A stretch of 64,000 nucleotides of DNA from Rouxiella sp. S1S-2. GTDB taxonomy: Bacteria; Pseudomonadota; Gammaproteobacteria; Enterobacterales; Enterobacteriaceae. Shown here one piece after another: positions 59,301-64,000 of this stretch. A program made the translations under genes and the position numbers. The DNA lies in contig NZ_WFKL01000001.1 of assembly GCF_009208105.1 (NCBI RefSeq), positions 3,224,001-3,288,000 on the forward strand, written 5' to 3'. Under the pieces are notes generated by a model, which searched no databases, was not told the DNA's origin, and saw nothing but the letters and a program-made list of their open reading frames with translations. The first letter of the stretch is position 1; the number at the start of each line of letters is the position of its first letter.

Positions 59301-62104
59301 TCTTTCCTCCCCTTCAGGCCCGGTATGCCCTCCCCGGAAAGCAGCAGGAACATCACCGACAGCAGCGCGCCCGACGCCGCACCCGCCGCCGCCCCTGTCG
59401 CCAACTGCCCCGCATTCAACTCTTGCTCAATGACAAACATGCCCAGCGCCTTCTCCTCCGGCGTCAGCTCCACTTCTTTGGTGAAAAGTTTCATCATCTG
59501 GTTTCCCGACCAGCGCACAACTTCCGACAGCCCGTCTGACGCCGCATTTCTCACCAGCGTGGCCAGCTCGCCCCTAACGCTCACCAGGTTGGGTTTCGTG
59601 CTGGTGGCCAGCCGTGTCACGGCTTCTGTCGCAAAGTGTACCAGTGACCCCATGTCCGTCAGTTTAAGCTCCAGGGGCAGGGCATGCAGAGTATTGGTCA
59701 TCTCCTTAAGTTGTCCCTTCATTATCTCTGCAGGCGATACCCCTTCCTCTACCAGGGTTTTCTTTACATTCTCGTGGAGGCTGGCCTGTCGAGCAAAGAC
59801 CTGAGACACCTCGTCCGGTGACAATGCGCCTAGCGTGGCCGGATTTTTCAGGCTATTCAGGTCAGACTGCACCAGCTCCAACTCCTCGCTCAGACGCATT
59901 CGGCTTTCATCGGTCTGCATGTTGACGGCAACCTTCATTGCATCCAGTTCGGCCTGCAACACATTCATCAGGCCGCTAGCGTCTCCGCACTGCTCCTGCA
60001 GCCTCCCCAGTTTTTCCTGCAGGGCCAGGACTGCCTTTTGTCGCGATACCAGCGTGTCAACAGAAACAACCTCACGACTGTTGCGCAAAATATCTGTGAG
60101 CAGAACATTCTGCATCTGAATGTCACTCCCTAGCGCCTTTCGTTCACCCAGGTCCATGGCGCGGATTTCTTTCCATGCCTCATTCAGGGCCGGAATGTAC
60201 GGCAGGGCAGCGGCCATTTGACGCAAAAATGGCGAATCGCCCGCGTATAACTGCAGCGCATCGCTGAGAGGCTCAAGCAGTTTTCGGGCCTGTACGGTGT
60301 CTTCCTGCTGTATTGCTCGCTTGATTTCCAGTATTGCGCGAGGCTCCAGCACGGCGTGCATCAGCACCTTGTCCACGGCGGTCAGTTTCTCAGGGTCTGC
60401 CTGCGCATACGCATTCAGCCACTGCGCCGTATTTCCCCCAAAGTTTATCGGCACATGATTCCCCCCCAGACTCTTGAACGCCATCGCCACGGTGGCCAGC
60501 AAAGTTTCAACGGTGGCATTCTTATAATCGTCAGGATTATTTTTGACATCCTCCTTAATGAAGGAGAATACGTCACGATAAAGCCGAACGGGGTCACCGA
60601 CAGATTGCCCGGGCCAATAGGCGCTGAGCCGAAAAGCGTTAGCCTTTTTCAATACCAAATAAATGGCACTTGCCGCATCCGTGGCCACACCGAAGGTTTT
60701 CTTCAATGTTTCGATAGATATATTTTTCACTACCGTCAACGATTTGCCGGTGTCAATCAGCTTCAGTGCCTCCCAGAGTTTTCCCGTGGTGCCAGATGCC
60801 GTTGCCACGCCCCCAAGCCGGGACAGGGTCGTGTTGTCTTTCAACAGGGAGCCGACGGCCCCAAGGTTATCATTCAGGCTGATGTCTGCCCGGGTGACCA
60901 TGTCTGAAAGGCCGGGCATCGTCTTGAGCGCCAGCAGCCACTCTGCAGGCGTGCCCTGAGCCGGAAAACGGGCCAGAGGCTGCGCATACTGCAGCAGATG
61001 TGTCTGTACGTATCCGGCTTCCTCAGCGTTAAGCCCCAGAGTTTGCGTAAGCCATTGATTGTCGGCCGTGGCCAGCGTTTCACGTAATGAATCGTTGGTC
61101 AGGGCGGCTTTCAGCCACTGCAGGCAGGCGACTTTGTCATCCATTTTCGGCCATTCCGGTAGCCCTTTCGCTTGCAGCTTTCCAGACTGCACCCCTGCGG
61201 CTATTTTTTCTCCGACCTTTAGCAGAAGAGACAGCTGTTCCGGCATCACCTTGTCTATCAGGGACCGGACCAGCTCCTGGCTCGTTATGCTGCTGTTATT
61301 CCACTGCTGCAACTGATTACCCAGCTCAAGCAGAGGCAGCATCGCCTGGCAGGCGGAGGCCAGCCCTGGAAGGGTGCCTAATTTTTCCACCGGCGCTTTC
61401 AACCCACTCAGGTCAGAGGAAGCCAGCCCCATGTGTAATACATCCGCTACGTCACAAAGAATGTCTGTGCCTTTGAAAACAACAGAGCCAGGACAGGCAA
61501 GCTTCAGGCTGTTTCGGGCGGTATTCAGCGCCTCTGTCAGTCCCTTCAGGCGGTCGGCCAGGTTTCCGTCCCCGGATAAAAGCGCGGTTCGGGCTTCGCG
61601 GATTAACGTTATCACCGGCACAAGTGTTTCGGCGATACGCATGTCCATGCCGGTCAGTTTCAAAGTCGTTTCTAGCAGAACATCGAGGGTCATTTGTTTC
61701 AGGCAGTCCTTCATGACGTTCTGCAATGACTGGCCGGACGAAACGGAGAAGTCAGGTGTTGCGCAGGGAGCGGCTTCTGGCACGAGCTGTGCAGAGATAA
61801 ACGACATCAGCTGTTTTGCCTGAGGTGTAGACAGATGTTTTGCACTCATGTGCAAGGACTGCCCGGTGTCTTTCTTGAATTCTTCGCGGAACTCATCATT
61901 GCCCAGAACACCCTCCAGAGTCTGGCAAAACGCCTCATCTTCCTGCCAGCCCTTTCCCTGAGTCATGACCTGGTGCAGCTGCTTTAGGGTATCGTGACTG
62001 ACACGTTCAGGGAGGCTTTGCATCGGGGTACGCTGACCGTCCAGCACGGAATTGAGCTTATGAAGACCCAGCCGCTGGGAGAGGGAGGAGGAGGAGGGAT
62101 GCAT
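56387..62104 (-). CDS. Giant toxin/effector-like protein with C-terminal Cys-His-Asp domain
   Basis: A 1905-aa protein with no overall match that I recognise. The Ser-rich N-terminus has no Sec signal. Residues about 1-890 are helical, with a coiled coil near 678-757. Hydrophobic segments at about 897-922 (GAAAGAASGALLSVMFLLLS) and 984-1008 could enter membranes. At 1090-1127 a 23-residue unit is duplicated, each copy ending in RVRR (1101-1104, 1124-1127). The C-terminal region closes with GKCEAMM (C1767), GNHYAVVG (H1805) and YVFDITAHQF (D1820), in the order of a papain-like protease, deamidase or transglutaminase. The last part of the gene is AT-richer than the first. AAGGTG precedes the ATG. 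There is no immunity-like gene beside it, so a eukaryotic target seems more likely than bacterial rivalry. Confidence 0.6.
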   Translation of the reverse strand: MHPSSSSLSQRLGLHKLNSVLDGQRTPMQSLPERVSHDTLKQLHQVMTQGKGWQEDEAFCQTLEGVLGNDEFREEFKKDTGQSLHMSAKHLSTPQAKQLMSFISAQLVPEAAPCATPDFSVSSGQSLQNVMKDCLKQMTLDVLLETTLKLTGMDMRIAETLVPVITLIREARTALLSGDGNLADRLKGLTEALNTARNSLKLACPGSVVFKGTDILCDVADVLHMGLASSDLSGLKAPVEKLGTLPGLASACQAMLPLLELGNQLQQWNNSSITSQELVRSLIDKVMPEQLSLLLKVGEKIAAGVQSGKLQAKGLPEWPKMDDKVACLQWLKAALTNDSLRETLATADNQWLTQTLGLNAEEAGYVQTHLLQYAQPLARFPAQGTPAEWLLALKTMPGLSDMVTRADISLNDNLGAVGSLLKDNTTLSRLGGVATASGTTGKLWEALKLIDTGKSLTVVKNISIETLKKTFGVATDAASAIYLVLKKANAFRLSAYWPGQSVGDPVRLYRDVFSFIKEDVKNNPDDYKNATVETLLATVAMAFKSLGGNHVPINFGGNTAQWLNAYAQADPEKLTAVDKVLMHAVLEPRAILEIKRAIQQEDTVQARKLLEPLSDALQLYAGDSPFLRQMAAALPYIPALNEAWKEIRAMDLGERKALGSDIQMQNVLLTDILRNSREVVSVDTLVSRQKAVLALQEKLGRLQEQCGDASGLMNVLQAELDAMKVAVNMQTDESRMRLSEELELVQSDLNSLKNPATLGALSPDEVSQVFARQASLHENVKKTLVEEGVSPAEIMKGQLKEMTNTLHALPLELKLTDMGSLVHFATEAVTRLATSTKPNLVSVRGELATLVRNAASDGLSEVVRWSGNQMMKLFTKEVELTPEEKALGMFVIEQELNAGQLATGAAAGAASGALLSVMFLLLSGEGIPGLKGRKESTSAVTLRTTATDINGESETQTVRLTPSRAGVYAATTEPLSREGNDLKKWLMLALPVVAGAAAGAGIAAAINPAIREKRGENDVPDETNPVMTGPGQLHIITGEDGITKGINVGPGQRLSHYKDADGSMKTLLLGANPRHPLISTRAADPSVGLQENAPEQERAGRVRRATDASERGQENAPEQERAGRVRRGFGGGGFFTSHTNRKTPPARHTPAPLVTNNQPQVVPPAETQVISHETQLENIRSSWDLNFVMTKAVAPYMEGVLDGGKTVLSKLHAPSYIWNYVQKAIDENMLSESLKPNSRINVTRTVTEGSGRTNIAVRKITDSLPLTDLVSGKFHGINLEVNWDSHIPSAFQQKILPGSERGLFTTGDSHSAVMETFNVEMAELKTNVVRKNNLSNFYDLSFKATAKELLNSNNVKDIFKHQLNQCVNGEKTPLLMSLNTESLKEVVALRIGSDVLAWDALGNNIEFKDDNKLSRNDQDWILNHLSIYTKNKCQDNRERFDTFIQTSITGNKIPIEHRYSRLSFNDSHNIGKDTAETSIRRMEENIDTLVKTPNEILRDQLVSIAFDAVGGVSAWIPGSGIVAFLAKIALSTGISVAKDLTLATLADTYKEKTEILSNVLQNIISGLVLDGITVGADFAGRCMKSKAFTNFFDADNVKPRLTQGMPSSPSRPLRLDDNLKVTVDLSGIEPQTTGNYSGTYKRNFNYYINQDGFAYEVFLDPSSKTLRLKTPDQELRSGYHKPVRFNTETKRWETHSDVGLAGGGKAGSNKSNQKVKPQAPSNVAENPPQIKKVDYNLATEIDAKNLLVNLKNNNEIRLAINSPSGKCEAMMQPVANFMKDNGFTDVRYRGMFMWTNGAEKIPGNHYAVVGRKGGKDYVFDITAHQFGDRGMVSLTDPLILSHDAWVAKYLGATRTKRITYQDHNTISAAKDNYRIDTVVREERLTKLLPDEKVLTAPGWYKANFS
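58723..58838 (-). repeat. 47-bp perfect direct repeat inside the giant gene
   Basis: Bases 58723-58769 and 58792-58838 are identical over 47 bp and offset by 69 bp, exactly 23 codons. Each copy encodes a unit running from QENAPEQERAG to RVRR. Perfect DNA identity indicates a recent tandem duplication that kept the frame. Confidence 0.95.
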
Positions 62105-62218
62105 ACAAACACCTTAAAAGGTAAATAGAAAATCAGTTACCGCGATGATGGATGATGTGGTCAGGGAGGGCTTTGGTAAATGGGCGGAAAATTATGTATT
62201 TTTGCATTCTTATTTTAT

Positions 62219-62239
62219 CCCCCATACGGTGCATGGGGG
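62219..62239. terminator. GC-rich hairpin after the cysteine-synthase gene
   Basis: CCCCCAT (62219-62225) pairs with ATGGGGG (62233-62239) just beyond the cysteine-synthase stop, upstream of the giant gene. No T run follows on the minus strand, so termination is only possible, not shown. Confidence 0.4.
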
Positions 62240-62250
62240 CGGGGCATTAA

Positions 62251-63309
62251 TTAAAACGATGTCTCAACGAATTCAATGGCGCGACTTTTTAGCAAAGCCT
62301 GAACCTTAATCTGTTCAACGCTGAGCTGCGGGTCATAAAGCCCGGTAGAGAGGTAGGTCAGGCCACTGTCGGCCAGTATAGTGACGATGCGCTTGCCGCT
62401 ATTTTCTGGCCGCCGGGCAATTTCACGAGCCGCATAAAGCACCGCGCCCGAGGACTCGCCAATCAGGATGCCGTCGGTGGTGGCCACCTCTCTGGCCGCC
62501 TGCACTGCTTGCCAGCTTTCGACTGATACCACTTCATCAAACAGCTCTCGGTCGAGGGTCAAGGGTACGCGCTCGGGCAGAACGGTGCTGAAGGCATGAA
62601 CGCCGGTAATTTCCTTGGCATCGGGGTTTTCTCGGTCGGGAATAGAGTGAATGCCCGGCTCTACAGCAATCAGCTTAATATCCGGTTTCAGCTGTTTGAG
62701 GTATTTCCCTGCTCCTGACAGCGTGCCGCCAGTTCCGACTGATGCGATAACAATATCCACCTGTCCAGCCGTTTGCTGCCAAATTTCCGGGCCGGTGCTG
62801 TGATAGTGCGCCTGCGGATTGGCCGGATTTTCTAGCTGATAAGTGAAGAAAATATTGGGCTCTTTTAGGATGACGTTATCGGCCAACCACTTGGCGGCGG
62901 CAACGAAATCACCGTCGCTTTCTTCAAGAATTTTGTCGAAACCAGGGACCTGGCTAAAAGGAATAATCTCTGCACCGAAAGCGCTGAGAATAGCGAATCG
63001 CTCGGCGCTGAGTTTATCGTGTAAATAGACGCGAAACTTATACCCCTTGGCCGCGGCAATGGCCGCCAGTCCGATGCCGGTATTACCGCTGGTGGTATCG
63101 ACCAGCGTGACACCGGGTTTTAATTGACCGGAACGCTCGGCAGCCTCAATCATGGATAAAGCAATTCGGTCTTTAATACTGTGGTTTGGATTAAAGTATT
63201 CCAGCTTGGCAAGCAGGTCGACATTTAATTGAAACTGCTGGCTAAAACGGTTAAGTCTTAATAATGGCGTATTGCCTACAAGCTCGGTAATGGCGTTATG
63301 AATTGTCAT
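62251..63309 (-). CDS. Cysteine synthase family PLP enzyme
   Basis: An O-acetylserine sulfhydrylase-type enzyme that joins sulfide (or thiosulfate) to O-acetylserine. 352 aa, about 30 longer than CysK. The PLP lysine is K46 in NHSIKDRIA, the substrate loop is TSGNTGIGLAAIAAAKG, and the phosphate loop is GTGGTLSGAGKYL. VEPGIHSIPDR differs somewhat from CysK. The extra length is at the C-terminus. It lies 17 bases after the ssuB-type gene, so it probably uses sulfur released from sulfonates. It could instead be a CysM-like or beta-cyanoalanine enzyme. Confidence 0.85.
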   Translation of the reverse strand: MTIHNAITELVGNTPLLRLNRFSQQFQLNVDLLAKLEYFNPNHSIKDRIALSMIEAAERSGQLKPGVTLVDTTSGNTGIGLAAIAAAKGYKFRVYLHDKLSAERFAILSAFGAEIIPFSQVPGFDKILEESDGDFVAAAKWLADNVILKEPNIFFTYQLENPANPQAHYHSTGPEIWQQTAGQVDIVIASVGTGGTLSGAGKYLKQLKPDIKLIAVEPGIHSIPDRENPDAKEITGVHAFSTVLPERVPLTLDRELFDEVVSVESWQAVQAAREVATTDGILIGESSGAVLYAAREIARRPENSGKRIVTILADSGLTYLSTGLYDPQLSVEQIKVQALLKSRAIEFVETSF

Positions 63310-63326
63310 AATGAACTCCAGAAAAA

Positions 63327-64000
63327 TTAGGCAACGGGAACGTCGGCACCCAGCAGTTGTAACGCTCGTGTGCGCAACTCAACCAAACGCGGGTCATCGC
63401 GACGTCGCGGATAAGGCAACGGCACGTCAATCGTTTCAATAATTCGCGCCGGACGAGGGCTGAATATCACCACCCGATTGGCCATCAGCAATGCCTCCTC
63501 AACGTCGTGCGTGACCATCAAGGTGGTAAATTTTTGTTCGCGCCACAGCCCAACCAATTCCTGCTGCATGCGGATACGGGTCAGTGAGTCAAGCTTGCCC
63601 AGCGGCTCGTCGAGAATAAGCAGTTTGGGATGATTCACCAACGCTCTCGCCAGCGCAGTTCGCTGTGCCATGCCACCAGAAAGCTGGTGCGGCCAGGCAT
63701 TGGCAAACTGGCTTAACCCAACCTTTTCCAGGGTGTTATCAATATGCCGCCGCCCGTCTTCCGTTAATTTACCCCGTGTTTGCAGACCCAATGAAACGTT
63801 GCCCCACACGCTGCGCCACGGGTAAAGCGTTGGGTCTTGGAACACCACCACTCGGCTGGGATCGGGCTGGAGCAGCGGACGTCCATCTTCAAAAATATCG
63901 CCGTCGATAGGGTTATCCAGTCCGGCAACCAGGCGCAGCAACGTGGACTTTCCACAGCCAGAAGGCCCCAGCAGTGCCACAAATTCTCCCGGATCGACGT
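63327..64000 (-). CDS. ssuB: Aliphatic sulfonate ABC transporter ATPase (SsuB-like), N-terminus cut by window edge
   Basis: ATPase of a sulfonate/taurine importer. The frame stays open to base 64000 ([19 protein letters not shown]), so only the first residues are missing. Walker [10 protein letters not shown], signature LSGGMAQR, Walker B LLILDEPLGKLD and VTHDVEEAL are intact. TLYPWRSVWGNV is typical of the SsuB/TauB group. TauB cannot be excluded. It likely pairs with the SsuA at 55328 and with a permease outside the window; the cysteine-synthase gene follows closely. Confidence 0.85.
   Translation of the reverse strand, partial: VDPGEFVALLGPSGCGKSTLLRLVAGLDNPIDGDIFEDGRPLLQPDPSRVVVFQDPTLYPWRSVWGNVSLGLQTRGKLTEDGRRHIDNTLEKVGLSQFANAWPHQLSGGMAQRTALARALVNHPKLLILDEPLGKLDSLTRIRMQQELVGLWREQKFTTLMVTHDVEEALLMANRVVIFSPRPARIIETIDVPLPYPRRRDDPRLVELRTRALQLLGADVPVA

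Noticed and set aside
62105..62250. A type III secretion (Hrp-box-like) promoter before the giant gene
   Set aside because: I looked for GGAACC-N16-CCAC on the minus strand and did not find it, so no secretion route is claimed.

Overview
The window reads as chromosomal DNA from a gammaproteobacterium of the order Enterobacterales, probably the Yersiniaceae side (Serratia, Rahnella, Ewingella or Rouxiella type). The maltose genes are close to those of E. coli in length and motifs, intergenic distances are short, and the genes are enterobacterial in style. Species cannot be fixed from sequence alone. No tRNA, rRNA, IS element or CRISPR array was seen.

Layout. (1) 1-13.1 kb: the 3' end of a glutamate-type dehydrogenase, then single-gene accessory units: a cupin, DUF1543, an MBL hydrolase, a GST, an EamA exporter, LysR with a DHA2 exporter, an unrecognised two-gene membrane unit, the urate hydroxylase hpxO, TetR with a RidA protein, and LysR with an NmrA-like protein. 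(2) 13.1-28.5 kb: a united maltose/maltodextrin regulon, malQ-malP, malT, malM-lamB-malK and malE-malF-malG, with MalT boxes and CRP-like sites in both divergent promoters. (3) 28.5-38.5 kb: two GNAT acetyltransferases, a TetR-EamA pair, an HPP-family membrane protein, two coupled COG0523 (CobW/G3E) GTPases behind a perfect 28-bp palindrome, and an inositol-type set (Gfo/Idh/MocA dehydrogenase, UPF0303 protein, IolE, TIM-barrel isomerase). (4) 38.5-56.3 kb: an organosulfur-scavenging island. Twelve minus-strand genes encode two DszA/NtaA-like flavin monooxygenases, three SfnB/DszC-like flavoproteins, an MFS transporter, a MetNIQ-like ABC transporter, an FAD/NAD(P)-binding protein, SfnG and SsuD. 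Divergently lie a sigma-54 activator fused to an SsuA-like binding domain, and an ssuA gene. (5) 56.4-62.1 kb: a 1905-residue toxin- or effector-like protein. (6) 62.2-64 kb: a cysteine-synthase homologue and the start of an ssuB-type ATPase gene, which continue the sulfur theme on the far side of the toxin gene.

How the parts work together. The sulfur island looks built to take up sulfonates and sulfones, release sulfite with reduced-flavin monooxygenases, and feed it to cysteine synthesis. The most unusual gene is the activator at 53314-55203. Its C-terminal half is a leaderless relative of the neighbouring SsuA, so it could sense a sulfonate or related ligand directly in the cytoplasm. Between it and ssuD lie a near-consensus sigma-54 promoter facing ssuD and two 16-bp imperfect palindromes 32 bp apart, placed where an enhancer-binding protein would act. 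The second standout is the 1905-aa protein. It has two hydrophobic segments, a duplicated linker with two RVRR sites, and an AT-richer C-terminal module ending in a plausible Cys-His-Asp catalytic domain.
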